A stretch of DNA of 64,000 nucleotides from Gymnopus androsaceus JB14 (GCA_009733575.1 ML769446.1:1-64000), one strand, 5' to 3'; counted from the stretch's first letter, positions 33,170 to 46,531 are shown. The notes: generated from the sequence alone by a model not told the origin. A program made the numbers and translations.

Positions 33170-34595
33170 TCAAAGATGCTCTCGAATTTTTTTTTTTTGG
33201 TATATTTGGATTTGGAATATACACCGGATGTGATTCAATAATTCAATAATTCTTGATTGACAATGATTAGTTACAGACCAGGTTAACTCGCAGATATGGC
33301 AACCTCCGAAATAATTATAAGATACGGCGTGTGTTGGACCGATGGTTGCTTTCTTCCATCTCTTTGAATCTCTTCATCCAAGACCGATTTCTCACCGCTG
33401 GATAATCGTTTACGATACTTGGTTGTAATGGTACGTCGAGCTAGTGTGCGTCTCAAATGTGTCGCAATTTCAAGTATTAACCACAGTTTATCAATGGCTC
33501 AAGCACGATCTCTATTTTCTCATCCCAAAGGACAACGCCTCGTACCACAAGCTCTGTTGATGGAATCGTTTCACCTCAAGCCTCCTTATCGAGCTATGCA
33601 CCAGCCAACGACCAAGAACAATCTGCGCTCATTTGAATACCCAAACGCAAATTGTTCCTTGCCCAGCTTAATCCGCATCCTTCTTCGTGGTCGAGGACGT
33701 ACACGGATAGTATCTGCGTTCAGAAGTTTCAGAAAGAGTAGATAAGCCAGAAGAATCGTCGAGGTGGTTCAGTGCTCCTTCATATGCCATCGATCTTTAT
33801 TAATTGCCCAGATTCTCATAGAGTTGGAGTCCAAGTCGGAAATCATGCGCGCCCTCTCAAGACTCTAGAAAAGCTGTGGATAATACAGGCAGGTGGGTGA
33901 ACTTGAAGCGTTAACTCGGAAAAGTACGCGTTTTTGCGCCTATGCTCATCTGTATCTTCTTATCAAATTCCTCTTATTCGTCTAGTCCTGTTATAGGACA
34001 ACAAAGCCCTTAACACTTCCCGAATCCGGTCTTCAACAAGCGCTCACTCGAACGCTCTCAACGCGCTGCGGAGAGAGAGATTGGCTGCACACCGCTGTGT
34101 CTTTTCTGATCTCTCTGTGTATTCACGCCACAAGCCGCAACCCACTGTCCTCGTCGACGGTCGTGTACACCCCTACCTAACCACGTCAGGCACTGGGCAG
34201 GCCGTGTTTCTCTGGCCAAACCAGCTTGTCGTCCTTCAAGCTTCAAGAGAGAGATATATAGGCACTGGACGTCGGACCTTGGGCTCTCACCGTGGTGCAG
34301 TGATCTGATGATCATGACCGAAAAGAGGGCTGGATTCGGATTCGGAAGACGTACTAGCTGCAGGAGGAATGTCGACCGTTCAGCCTCCATTACATTCAAG
34401 ACAATTCATCAATTCACGTCTTCCGTCTCAATCTGGCCACGACCATCGTATGGAGCTCTTCCTTTCGGCGTTCTCGATCTCGACTAAATTAGTTTGGCTC
34501 GGAGTTGGAGAACCTGTTCAATATTTTCCTTCATCCAGCTCCGAGCTGGAGTCGTCTCTATCAGTCGTGACCAGGTACATATGCGCTACACGCAT
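33170..34595. other. Gene-poor stretch between the tRNA and its decayed copy
   Basis: ORFs here, such as 33419-33745, show no family features. The only structure worth noting is the T-run terminator just after the tRNA. Confidence 0.4.
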
Positions 34596-34684
34596 GGGCA
34601 TATGGCGTAGGGGTTCTATGTTCGCTTTACATATTGATTCGAACTTGTGTCTGCGAAAGGTTTCAGTTCAAATCCGGATTTATT
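34596..34684 (+). pseudogene. Decayed tRNA-Ala copy
   Basis: The first 20 bases (GGGCATATGGCGTAGGGGTT) and the T-arm region (TTCAAATCCGGATT) match the tRNA at 33076. The anticodon loop reads TTACA instead of TTGCA, the D-arm has lost bases, the T-stem is broken (TTCAG against CCGGA) and the 3' acceptor strand is disrupted by an insertion. An intron-like segment is still present, so the copy arose from DNA, not from a mature tRNA. Confidence 0.7.
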
Positions 34685-35929
34685 CTGTCCCGCCATCTCG
34701 TAACTCCTGGTACTTTGCTTTTTTATTGTTTATCATTGCAATCTCCTATTGAGCGCTCGTACACGGCTCGATTCCATTTCTGGTAGACTGTGTCTGATGC
34801 ATTCGCTGCCAGCGCCTAGCTCGCTTTCGAAGCACGCGTACAACACTATGGACATGCTAGCCTAAAGGTGGTCAAGATGAGAGAAATCTGTTCGAATAAG
34901 CCATTGACAGCCAGGTAAAGCCGGTATTGATGACAATATAATGCCCGCCAGCCTCCTCTCAGGCTTCTCCTCTCTCTCGATGGAACCAAAATTGCTGCGG
35001 CTTTCCACCGCCACGTTGCTTTCGAACATTCTTTCTACCCCCACTGTTCAAAAAATAAATAAATAAATCCCGGCATTGTCGCCCCAGTGGTCCCAAATCT
35101 TGCGTTCCATCGTTATGCCTCCCAACTCTATTTGACTACAACGCAACGGCCCAAAGGAATCACTCAAACAGGTCTCTGGCGCAGTGACATTAGTCTTCGT
35201 TACTCGAAAACGCCCAGCGGAAAGCTGATTTCTCACATCGCGCCTCGAGAGAAGAGTGCGCCTTTGTAATTACAACGCAGGAACTCGGCAGTGTTCGCGA
35301 CCAGGTAAGAAAGGAGGAACTTTTACTATGCAAACAAATACTTGAAGACTACCACCTCAATACATTCGTCTTTATGAACTACCATATTACCAGCGTGACA
35401 AGCTGGAGTCTGGTTTTTATAAGGAGAGGAGGCGTTTCTGCTATGCAACAGGTGGCTAGGAAACACCATCCTTGACACATTGGGCTCCCTCGACGCTGCA
35501 TCGCTCGCCTCGGGACTATCGCAAAATGAGCGGAAAGGGGCATATGCAAAATGGTCCGGCTGCTGGAAAACTTGCGATTGTTCGTGGGATTGCGGTGTGT
35601 TACGTTCCTAAACGCGCTTCCTTTTGTTGACTCCTGCCTGTTTTCTTTTGCTCCAAGGGACCGCCATCGCCTCTGCAAGTCATATATGGCTCTATTTTTC
35701 GCTTCCCATCTGTATTCATTACTCTTTGTTTGCTTTGTTTCTCTCACCTCCCAGTCTCAGCTGATATAATGCATCTTCCAGTACGTTCTATCCATAGACT
35801 TTGCCGTGGACTCCTCTTCTAGTCCTTCCTTGTGACCTCTTGGTAATGGCCCTCAGCGGAAGACAAAAGCCGCATGGTCTTAAAATCGGCCAGCATTGAC
35901 TCTTGCCTTTCTTCGATTCTTCCTCCAAG
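34685..35929. other. Gene-poor stretch upstream of the MFS gene
   Basis: I see no gene. The last few hundred bases, with T/C-rich tracts, are the likely promoter of the MFS transporter. Confidence 0.4.
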
Positions 35930-38673
35930 ATGATTTCTACGTCCTCAAGCAACGACAAGGCGGAGATCGTGATGGATGAGAATGCAAAAATGGCAATGAC
36001 TTTAGCTGACGATGATCCCCTTCCAGCAGAGGGAACCCCAGAACGTTTCCATGCGGAGCGGAAACTAGTCCGAAAACTTGATACAAGGGTTCTGCCTATC
36101 GTTGTTTTGATATACATTATGAACTATATCGATGTGAGTAGACTTTCTGCTAGACAAAGCGGAATTTGGATTGATTAAATTTGCCCAGCGGCTTGCGGTG
36201 ACGACAGCGAGGTTGAAAGGTCTAGAACAAGATCTTGGTCTTTCAGGTGTGCTGATGTCTAGATTTGGGACCACTGTGATGCTCATTTGCCTCCTTCAGA
36301 CTTGCAATACAATGTCATTCTGTCCATTTTATACGTCTCTTACTGTCCAGCCCAGATTCCTTCCAATATGGTGTGTCCCACTTCTCGTCGAGCTCTCAAA
36401 AAAAACCCGATTCAACCGTTTTCCAGATGCTGAACTGGATAACAAGGTTTTCGCATTGTATTTTCTGTCCATTCGGCTGTTCATGATGTTTTGTCACACT
36501 CTTAGGCCTTCTTTGTAATTACACAATTTCATGAGACACCGGCGCATACTAATTCCTTCTTCGTGTTCATGATTAAAAAAGATACATTGGTGTTAATGTG
36601 GTGGCTTGGGGTCTCCTTAGCACTCTGACTGGAGTGTGTTCTGGTTTATGATTTGATTCGTGTGCCTCATTGACCCATTTACCTACAGGTAACAAAATCG
36701 TATGGTGGTATTCTCGCTACTCGTATCCTGATCGGTATACCGGAGGTATGTAATTGCTCAAATCTTCATGTTCGATCAATCAACATCCACTGGTGGTAGT
36801 GCGCATTCTACCCCGGCAGTAAGCTCTACAAAGTTCTGCTCGACCACCTTCCTGATGTCAAGATATAGCCGTATACCTCTTATCACGCTGGTACACCAAA
36901 AAGGTTCGGATTCAGGAAATATGTTGATTTGAGACTGAATGCTCTCTTAGGAGCTGGCTTTCAGATCAGCTATCCTTTATAGTGGTCTTCTCATCTCAAA
37001 TGCGTTCGGCTCGGTAGGACCTCATCCAACATTCAAGTCATTAATCAGATTTTATCTCCTGCCTTCTTTAGCTGATAGCCGCTGGAATTCTTTCTAATAT
37101 GCAGGGTACACTCGGTATCGAATCGTGGAGATGGTGCGTTCTCCATATTTTATGACAGAGTTCAAACTTTGGAGCTTATCGTCACTCTCTAGGCTGTTCT
37201 TCATCGAGGTATGTGATGTTTTGACTCGGAAATAGTATTTGACAACTGCTGTAAACATACAGGGAGCGATAACAATGTTTATAGGCTTAAATACAGTGTT
37301 CGTGGATTGACTTTTCCATTAGTTTTACGCTTCTCTAATACCCCAACAAAGGTGGTTGCTGCCAAACTATGTATGTGGAACCTCCTTGTTCGAGTTCACC
37401 ATACCCACTATTCTTAATATCTGTACACGAAGCCTGTGAACACACGATGGGTATCTTCTCAAGAGCGTCGACTAGCTCAAGCACGGCTTGCAGGCGATGC
37501 AGGTGAAGCTGATCAAGACACTGATTGCGATTCGTAAGTCGCGACTCTGCGAACTATCCGATGCTGATTTCGAGTTGTAGCCCTCTCCAAGGTCTTATCA
37601 TGGCCATAAAGGATCCCAAAGTTTGGATTTTCTCAGTTATGAATACTGCACAACTGCTCGGTCTGAGTGCTATAGCTTTCTTCCCTACGTGAGTTTATAG
37701 TTCACCTCACTACATCTCTCGTATCTGACCTTATCAATGAGATTAACTGCCACGCTCGGGTTCAGTACTTCAGTCACACTGTTGCTTGTCGCGTAATGCA
37801 TACTCTGGCGTGTCCTTGTTCATTTGCTAAATACATTGAATTCACTTAGACCCCCATGGATCTTGGCGACCATTGCGTGTTGCCTAAATGCGTGGCATGC
37901 CGGTATGTCTCCTCCTTGTTCAGTGATATTTTCTCGAACCTTGAGTCAGATCGAACTGGGGAGAGATATTTCCATCAAAGCATGTGGTGGTGGGGAGTTT
38001 GTATCGGATTTGTTATCTCTCTCTCTACTCAAAATACTGCGGCACGATATGTATCCCTGTTCCTAATGGCCTGCGGATACGTTGGTGTGTATATCCGAGC
38101 TTGGATGTCTTGTTTGACTTGGAGCTCATCGATCTACACAGGCGCCTCAATGGCCCTTGTCTGGGTTTCCAGCACTTTCCCTCGCCCACCTGCGTCAGTT
38201 GTCGAACTACATAAATACAAATTTTCTCTCCTGATCAAGAACTTCCATAGTAAACGAGCTGCAGTTATGGGTATTGTGAACAGTATTGGCAACTTAGGCA
38301 ATCTGTCTGTGGAGATGCACTTTCGATTTCCGTCTATCTGATGTCTATTCTAGAATGGGCTCGTACACTTGGAAAACTGAATGGGGTCCAGCCTATCACC
38401 AATCCATGATCATTTGTTTTGTTTCTCTGGTTTTTGCTACTGTTCTGTCTTCGAGTGAGTTTAAGTTTTGAAATTTCCTTGAAATACGTTTTATCTGATG
38501 TGTTTCCAGTTCTTCGACAATTGATCATCCGCGATAACAAGAAACTTGATGCAGACGAGAAGGTGGCTCTGAGTGAACTGAGCCATACCCGAGTCAAAGA
38601 AGCCGCCCGTCTTGAAGGTATTACCCTGGAGCAAGCGATGCAAAAGAGAAAAGGATTCCGTTACTTGTACTGA
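35930..38673 (+). CDS. MFS transporter, anion:cation symporter (Dal5/allantoate permease-like)
   Basis: The start MISTSSSNDKAEIVMDEN opens a cytoplasmic N-terminus, then KLDTRVLPIVVLIYIMNYID, the first helix motif of the ACS family. Many short exons follow: DLQYNVILSILYVSYCPAQI, YIGVNVVAWGLLSTLTGV, YGGILATRILIGIPE, YLLSRWYTKKELAFRSAILY, GIESWRW plus LFFIEGAIT, DPKVWIFSVMNTAQL, GERYFHQSMWWWGVCIGFVI and RAAVMGIVNSIGNLG. The C-terminus is charged (NKKLDADEKVALSE) and ends GFRYLY. Family members carry organic anions such as allantoate, nicotinate or pantothenate across the plasma membrane with protons. Intron boundaries are GT-AG where I traced them, and I found no frame break, so the gene is probably functional at about 500 residues. 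The substrate cannot be named. Confidence 0.85.
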
Positions 38674-39978
38674 TACTGATGTCCTGATCTTGTTCAGACC
38701 ATTTTTTGGACTCGGTAGCTAAGAATTATGGGATTTCCAAGTCACTGAATCGAGAACATTCTATTCCATACTTCGGCCCAATCACGTAGCCCAAGCTCGA
38801 GTTGCAATCCTTACAGTTTGAAAGGATGACGCCTCTTACTCTTCCACGACTTGAAGGCCCCAAGGCAATCAGAAATAGGGTCGCCTAACTGAGCTGAATC
38901 TGTCTATTTACGCCACTAGATGATTCACCCGAATACTGGGTTAACACCCGAAGTAGCAACAGAACGAAAACACCAAGGAACAGTGATTGTATTATTATGA
39001 TTTGATACGTAAGCTTCAAAACAAGCAGCCCGATACATCATAGCGCTTCATCCGTCCTGAACGAGGTACAATCTAGTACTATTTACTACAAGCATACCTC
39101 CATTATAAACTTAAAACATTGATGAAGGTCCAGGTGACAGATGCCTTTCAGCTTTTTTGAATTCTTTTGTTCCAAAATTCATTCTGCGTTAGTAATGCGC
39201 ATTGCCGCCTCTAAATTGTTAAAAGCCTGTTGTGTGGACCATGGGCCTTCGTCTTCCGAGTCGCCATCCGACGTATAATATCCATCCTTATCCTCCGCCA
39301 AATATTTCGCTGGACTCGGATGGCTGGAGCGCAAGGTTGATAATGTCACACGTATTTCTTTCCATCCCGTGGGTGATACTCTAAAGTCCTCGCCAAGTTT
39401 GCCCAGGCAGTCTAGCAGATGAGAGAGTACGGTAAATTTGGAAACAATGGAAAGAAGGGTAGCATCTTTGAAAGTTTTGCTCATAATTAATGAGGAGATA
39501 TCTCTCCCATTGCCCAATGATGGAGGCTGCATGGTGGCTCCTTTTATGCTCTGGAGAGGTCATAAGTGCTGTACAAAGTGCATCACAACCCTAATAAGAC
39601 AACACATTCCCAGTTCAAGAATCAAATTTCTTTTACTCTCGCCTCTCTGCATTGAGGCGGAACATGGGCCACACCACAATGGAATACTGTGCACTGACTA
39701 ACTTATACATACCTACATTTACTGCTGTAATTTGTATCTCTGGTAACGTTCATATCATTCTAGTTGTATAAAGCACGTATAAACCTGGTATAAATGATGT
39801 ATAATAATTATACAGCGAAAGAAATTCCGTTGGGCCGTGATTGCGTATGATTGTGTATATCAATTACATCAATCTACCGATCATACGAAATACGATCCGG
39901 CAGTTTTGCTGATGTTGACGCTAGTAGTCTACTTCAAATTTACACTGTACATTGTTATTTTTGATTTTTTGTCACAAC
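38674..39978. other. Intergenic stretch with one unassigned ORF
   Basis: A 117-codon ORF on the minus strand (39179-39532) is acidic toward its end (SDGDSEDEGPW) and could be a small gene or a fragment, but I recognise no family. The rest is non-coding. Confidence 0.3.
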
Positions 39979-40838
39979 CTAAAGCTTAGACAAGACAGCA
40001 TCAGCACCAGAGACGGTCACTTCTCCTTTTCCGGGCTTGGCCTATTCCACATTCCAGGTAAGATTGAGATTAATTTAGTTGGAAGAAAGCATAGTAGATA
40101 AAACGAACCTCCACGTATTTAACAACAAGGTCATCAATGATCATAGCATAGCGGACGGTACGTGTACCGAAAGCCACAGCAGAAAGGTCAACTGAAAGAC
40201 CCATCTTGCCTGACCACTCTGCATTAGGATTGGAGAGAGTGAGGATCTGTACATCAATCAACATTAACATTAACATTGGACAATAGACGCAATTTTGAAA
40301 TACAATAAAATAAAAAGAAGACGAGAAAGCCTAAAGGTTCTTACTCAAGGAAACTCACCTTGTCCTTCAGCCCTTCAAATCGTCCCCATCCGCTCATCAC
40401 AAAGGTGTCGTTAGCAGCAATGACAGCAATAACATCGACTCCTTTGTCCTTGAACTCGTTGTACTTCTCTACATACTGGGGTAGGTGTTTGACATGGCAA
40501 GTGGGCTAGATAAAATCATTAGATGATAGTACCAAAAGCATATTTGAACAGTAAAAGTTACAGTGAAAGCACCAGGAACAGAGAAGACGACAACTTTCTT
40601 GCCTTTCCACTCTTTGATGTCAAGCTTATTTGCTATATCATCATCAATTTTCAAAATCCTGGTAGATTGGCATGGGCTTCACTCACGTACACCACAGGCA
40701 GCCTATAGTAAAGTATCAGTTCAATCCAGCGATGGAACAAAAAGATGAACTGACATGGCTATTGAGCTCTGGACTGTAGGGAACATGCATGAAAGTGCCC
40801 TCTGGAACAGTGTCGCCGACTTTGATAGTGGGAGCCAT
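39979..40838 (-). CDS. Peroxiredoxin, type 2 (PMP20/AHP1-like)
   Basis: Six exons (40755-40838, 40687-40702, 40562-40632, 40359-40505, 40109-40246, 39979-40041) join in frame to 172 residues, the usual length. The start is MAPTIKVGDTVPEGTF. The catalytic site is VFSVPGAFTPTCHVKHLP, with the peroxidatic Cys in PTCH. Also conserved are DVIAVIAANDTFVMSGWG, WSGKMGLSVDLS and the C-terminal GADAVLSKL. The enzyme reduces hydrogen peroxide and alkyl hydroperoxides using thiols, in the cytosol or peroxisome; the C-terminal SKL is a perfect peroxisomal targeting signal (PTS1), which supports a PMP20-type role. The gene is clean and likely functional. Exon 2 is only 16 nt long, which automated predictors may miss. 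Confidence 0.93.
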
Positions 40839-41163
40839 AGTATTAGTAGATGGAATTTGAGAGCAAAAGATTATGGCTATCAATAATGATAATCCAATTG
40901 CCGAAGACGTGAGACGGGTTACCACGCCTTTGTATACTAAGCTTGAGAAAGCACAGCCTTGGTTATCTGGGCCTACATGCTCTAGTAGTTATCAAGCAGG
41001 TCAGGGGAATGATAGGCAGTGCAAAGGCCTAAGCCTTAAGTACATAGGCCTTAAGTTAAGGCTTCAGGATTTTCCTCAGATCCCTTAAGGCCTTGTCAAA
41101 GGCTTAAGTGGCTGTGTCCCAAGCCAAAAGTGGAATATGTAGGAATATTCAATAAAGTTTCAT

Positions 41164-41332
41164 CATCAGCAAAACCTGGGTGAACTATGGATTGCTATGG
41201 ATTGCTATGAGTTGCTATGAGTTGCTCTACAGCACTGTACAGAAGCTCCAATACAATCCATAGCAGTCATAGAACTGTCCAGTTCTGGACAGATGGGGAC
41301 CTTGCTATGGGACCACCCAGGTTTTGCTGATG
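41164..41332. mobile_element. Non-autonomous TIR element, CATCAGCAAAACC family, copy 3
   Basis: The ends are the same perfect 19-bp inverted repeats as copy 1 (CATCAGCAAAACCTGGGTG). This 169-bp version is almost only subterminal repeats (GGATTGCTATGGATTGCTAT). The flanks are AT on both sides rather than TA, so the target duplication is unclear. Confidence 0.75.
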
Positions 41333-41519
41333 ATTTTTCTACTTTATACTTGATATTTCCATAATAGATTAATAATCCAGAAGGATGCTTAGTTGATGGA
41401 GTACAGAGCTTATGGAGATACTGGTGTTGCACTGGTAGCTATTGAGGGTGCTATACCTGACAATGGTGCTAACAAGATTGGCAATGATGAAGTAGTGCTG
41501 CCGTGGTGCGGCTCATGAA

Positions 41520-41665
41520 CCTTGTGAACCCGGTTCAAACCTGAACTGCACCCAAGGTTCAGGTTCACTTGGCTGAAGGTTCAAGAACCGAACCTTTAGG
41601 TGCAGGTTCAGGTTCGGAAATTTTTGGAAGGTTCGCACCTGCACTGAACCTCCAAACCTCAGTTG
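41520..41665. repeat. GGTTCA/GAACCT-rich low-complexity tract
   Basis: Words such as AGGTTCAGGTTC and GAACCTGAAC recur many times in both orientations. A shorter tract of the same kind is present at about 3330-3400. This is probably satellite-like DNA; no coding signal. Confidence 0.5.
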
Positions 41666-41779
41666 TCTTAAACCATCATTTTTCCTGCGTTTTTGTATGA
41701 TGCTTCAAGCATAGCACTCATCAACCTTGTGAAGACAAAGCTCTGACAAGCCTGTGAAATCACAGACATGGGCAAATCC

Positions 41780-42649
41780 ATTGGATCCTTGGCATCAAGG
41801 TCAAGCACAACCATGTGCTCTGTACCCTATCACTATCACAGAAGGCCTATATTGAGTGGATAGTCTGCATATTTGACCTCCAGGGTGCCAAACCATCATC
41901 TGTCCCCATTGACATTCACAACTGTGACTCTCAAGTCTTCAGTGCCCTCAGACTCCTGCAGAAGTTGCTGCCATGCAAGACATACTATATTGTGGTCTTG
42001 TAGGCAAAACCATGTATGCCAACATTGGTATGAGATTCAATATTGCATATGCCAAAGGAATGTTGTCCAGATTCCTCACAAATCCCGGGATGCTGCACTT
42101 CAACAAAGGAAAACATTGTGTTTGTAACCTAAAGGGGACTAGACATTGGGAACTTGTTTACAGCGAAACCCCCAACAATCCCGAGCAGATGGCAACATGT
42201 TTGAGGACCACCATGCAATTACTGGTTACATCTTCCTCATTGATGGAGGAGCTGTCAGCTGGAGCTCACACTCCCAGTCTCTGGTTTCACTCTCAACCAC
42301 AGAATCCGAGTACATGGCGACTACTGAAGCAGCCAAGGAGGGCCTCTGGCTTAGGTTGTTCATCTCCCAAATCTTTGAGCCAGCTTTACTATCATTTGGA
42401 ATCTGACAACTCTTAATTCTGATAATCAAGCCGCCATTGCTCTCTTGAAAGATCATTAGTATCATGCATGTACAAAGCCCATCAACATGTGCTATCACTT
42501 TATCTGCTATGTCATCAAGGAGGGAAAGATCAAGTTGGTTTATTGTCCAACTGAGGAGATGGTTGCTGATGCGTTGACAAAGGCTCCGCCCAGCACAAAA
42601 GCAAAACATTTTTCAGCAGCTGGCGGACTTGGTCCAGTTTGAGGGGGAG
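41780..42649 (+). pseudogene. Ty1/Copia retrotransposon, decayed RT-RNase H 3' end
   Basis: Fragments in shifting frames match the end of Copia pol: QKAYIEWIVCIFDLQ and GAKPSSVPIDIH (reverse transcriptase end), VSLSTTESEYMATTEAAKEG (RNase H, with the conserved TESEY), and VYCPTEEMVADALTKAPP near the C-terminus. Frameshifts and a missing N-terminal half make it inactive. A purine-rich tract (GAGGGGGAG) ends at 42649, right before a TGTTG that would open the 3' LTR. Confidence 0.85.
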
Positions 42650-45600
42650 TGTTGTTGTTCATGGTCAGTTCACTTACTTTCATGGTCATTCTATATACAA
42701 ACACAGACACAAGTAGAAGGATTATTCTATTTGACAACCCCCTTGTTATGAAACAACCCTTTCCTTATCTAGCAACCCAGTTGTTGTCACAAATGGTCAC
42801 AGTTCCAGGCCGGGAAATCCCATACTGGGGGTAGGTAGGGTGGGTCCATTGCGAGGCTCAAAAAATATTTTTTGACTGACCCTCAAAGTACATTTTTGTG
42901 ATGTCCAAATGAGTCAAATATGCCCAAGAAGTGCCTGAAAAGTACATTCAGACCAGCTACATTGTATAGAGTGAGTATATACCTTTTCATTGCCTTTTTA
43001 GGTCATTTCATGAGTGCTTACAGTTCTTGACCTTGACTAATATATTTTGAGATATATGGCATCCAGAGTGATGTGAAGAGTTTACAAAGGCTAATTAGTT
43101 ATGTAGAGCATGTACAAAGGGCAAAAGACCAGCACAGTAAGATGAAATGGTGATCAGTGTCTCATAGGTGCCTTATTTGGTAATCACATAACCCAAAAAA
43201 TCATGTGAAGGGAGGGAGGGTCCAGCAACAAGGCTGAAAAAATTTTGCAACCCCTGGTACAAAATTAATTTTTTTGGACCCCCTTGCACAGTTCACCAAA
43301 TATGCCAAATAAGCAGACATTGATTATTTCATAACTTTTTCTATTGCAACTTGCTAATTTTCTTCAGAATAGGGGGAGTGGGGAAGGGGAATGGCCACAA
43401 GTAGTGAGAATCAAGAACATTGGCAGCAGCTAGATAAGTACCTAAACAATGGACTGGTTTGTGAGTGCAAAATATTACAGTGTTAACGAGCTGTATGTCT
43501 GTTGGTTCAAATAGTGTGGAGCAATCAACACTAAGCAATTGAAACACAGGGGGGTTTGGCTATCAATTTAAATAGCAAGGGTGCGTTGTCAAAGGTTCCG
43601 CAAAGAAAATACTCTATTTGTCTCTCGAAAGTGACTGGTGTTTCTCGAAGTGATGCTGGTAGACAATTGAAGGATAGGATCTCCTTTTCTAATCAATCTA
43701 TACTGATTCGGGGCAATGATAGGGGCAACAATATAACAATGACAACAAAAAGAACCACCAACAATATGGCTTGGTTCAACAAAGTGATTCCCAACAGTAG
43801 GGCAAAACCACTCAGGACAACAGACAGTTTGTTTCCTGTACACCTGAGCTCAGTTGCAACAGATGGTCGTTTCTCAGTGGTCACACTAGACTCCTCGAAA
43901 CTAAAACAACAATTTGACTTGGTATAAGTCTGGGGTTTTCACAGTTGTCAGGATTATAAGTCTCTAACACTGGGCGCAATAAACAACTCTTTCCGTACCA
44001 CACAAAGTATTACTTTGGTTCACAAGGGAGTGGTATCTTTCCTGTCTCAGCCGTAGCTACATCAACGAGGATTCACACTAGCAACAAATGAGGTCCAAAG
44101 GTAACTTGTTTTGCAAAGGAAATATAGCTAGGCTTTTATACTACTCTCGGCCAGACACTGGTTAAATAATAAGGTACTTTGAGAATCAGGAGAAATGGTA
44201 CAACTTATCAGAAAAAGGAGAAATTATAATAAAGTAGTCCATATATGCATATATCTGCAACCCTAATGCAGCTGATTCTGCCAGGCTTAAGCTAAATATC
44301 CCGATAGTTATCGGGAGTTGTTTTGCAAAGGATTCCCAATAACTCCAAGGTAAAAAAAATTTTGGCATTTACCAAAAATCCCGATAGCTACCTGGCCGCC
44401 CCTGCCGCCTCTCGGCATTTTGGCCAAATTGTTGTTTCCGATTCTCCCCATGCTCCTGGCACTTATTGGACCTAATGCTGCATATTTAGCATAGTATCTA
44501 GGTCATGTTTTAGTGAATATTTGGCATAGCCATTGGTGCTGTCGAAAAGGGTGGGATGCCTGCCCACTGATGCTTACATCATAGGGCGCTTGTGGGCGCT
44601 TATTTTAGAACAAAAAATCGCTATTGGGCCCCATAAATAGTCAAAAAATCATGAAAATTATTAAAAATATTATCAGGGAGTAAGATTGGGCCTGCTAGCA
44701 CTTAATTAGCATATGAGACGGGATCTTTTGCAAAACATTATACATACTTTAGTGAATATTTAGCATAGCCATTGGTATTGTCAAAAAGGGTAGGATGCCC
44801 GCCCACTGATGCTTACATCATAGGGGGCTTGTGGGTGCTTATTTTAGCAAAAAAAAAAAAAAAAAGCTCGCCATTAGGCTCCATAAATAGTCAAAAAAAA
44901 TCATTAAAAATATTAACAATATTCAGTGGGTAGGATTGTGTTTGCTAGTGCTTATTTAGCATATGAAACAGGATCTTTTGCAAAACATTATACATGTTTT
45001 GGTGAATATTTAGCATAACTATTGGTGCTGTCAAAAAGAGCAGATGCTTGTCCACTGGCACTTACATCATGGGGCACTTATGGGCACTTATTTTTAGGGA
45101 AAAATGACCATTGGGCTTCATTGGGCTCCATCTATCATGAGAAATGCCCAAAATAATCAGGGAGAAAAAGTGGGCTCTTATTGAACTTGCTTGAGTGTCA
45201 TATGACCTGAGACATGATTTAACATTAAGTGACCACTAGCACTTATTTTATGAAAAAACATTCTGCCATTAGGTCTGATGAATCCTAAGAAAAATCATAA
45301 TAAATACTGAGAATATTCAGGGGCTGTATTAGCACCCTGTGCAGGGTTTGCATTATAAGATCAATCCTTTACACAAAACCCTGATAAATAATAATCACAA
45401 AAAATTGCAGAATGCTCATGAAACATACCAGGGATGGGGATGCATATATTGTAATAATCAGATAAATGGCCTAAAAATACAGCCATATAAGTTTATTGAT
45501 GTATGGCTATATAAATATGATTATGGTACAGCCAAATAAATATGATTACAGTATGGCCATATAAATATGATTCCAGTATTGGTACAAAAACTAATGTTTG

Positions 45601-45654
45601 TACTAGTAACTCCGAGTTTTGGTACCAACATTGGTACTAATAACTCAGAGTTAC

Positions 45655-46436
45655 TGTGAGACCCGGTGCACAAAACGGATCTGGACGGAATAGTGCAAAA
45701 GCGGACGGAAATAGCGTGGGAGTGGATGGAATAGGGTGAAAGCGGATGGGAATAGTGTGAGAGCGGATGGATTAGCGTGAGAGCAGGTGGAAATAGCATG
45801 GGAGCGGGCGGAATTGAGTGAAAGCGGACGGTCCCAGAGGTTCTAGAGGTAGCAAAACCCAAATAGGAAGCTCCCGGGGAGCTTTGGTTGTAAAGTTGTA
45901 AACAGAGATAGAAGACAGTGAGCTCTGGACGTAGATTTGGTATCTACAGACAGAGCCTCGCAGTTAATGCAGATGACAGTGGGCCTTTGAACGGAGCCCG
46001 GAAGGCACAGCTGGTTAGAACAGATAGAAATAGAGAGACAGAGACAGAGACAGAGCAAAACGGGATCGATTCGGTAACAATGGTAATAACAGACCTAGGG
46101 TGCATGGACTCGGGGTGTCTACTTATATACTGTAGGGTGGCTGTGTAAGTCGTCGGGAGGGCCTGATGGATGGTTATCAAGTGTGGGAGGCACCCGGGAG
46201 GCAGGATAAGTGGTAATCACATGTAGAAAGTGCCCGGCAGGCAGGATAAATGGTAAATAAGCATGGAAAGCGCCCACAATGTAGGTAATGAGTGCGGGAA
46301 GTATCCGCGGACGGTCAGGAAGCGTGGGAAGTATCCGCGGACGGTCAGGAAGCGTGGGAAGTATCCGCGGACGGCCAGGAAGCGTGGGAAACATCAGCGG
46401 GTGGATAGCAGATGAGAAATGAGCCAAGTCCTGACA
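45655..46436. mobile_element. Solo LTR 1, TSD GTTAC
   Basis: The 782-bp insert begins TGTGAGACCC and ends CCTGACA, with GTTAC on both sides (45650-45654 and 46437-46441). TG...CA ends with a 5-bp duplication define a solo LTR. It contains tandem repeats of a unit near AGCGGACGGAATAG (about 45670-45830) and three copies of a 30-bp unit with GTATCCGCGGACGGTCAGGA (about 46295-46385). Confidence 0.8.
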
Positions 46437-46531
46437 GTTACAAGGTATTGTTAGTACTAAAAACTTGGAGTTACTAGTACTAACATTGGTACCTTGTTGC
46501 TCCAAGTTATGGTAGTAATAATGTTAGCACT

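Noticed and set aside
43556..43927. A 123-codon ORF inside the 9.1 kb TIR element as a possible transposase
   Set aside because: It has no DDE-like motif, no zinc-finger pattern and no homologous exons nearby. Composition is compatible with chance.
45339..46505. ORFs in the solo LTR 1 region
   Set aside because: They lie across tandem repeats and LTR ends; the repeat structure explains the open frames.
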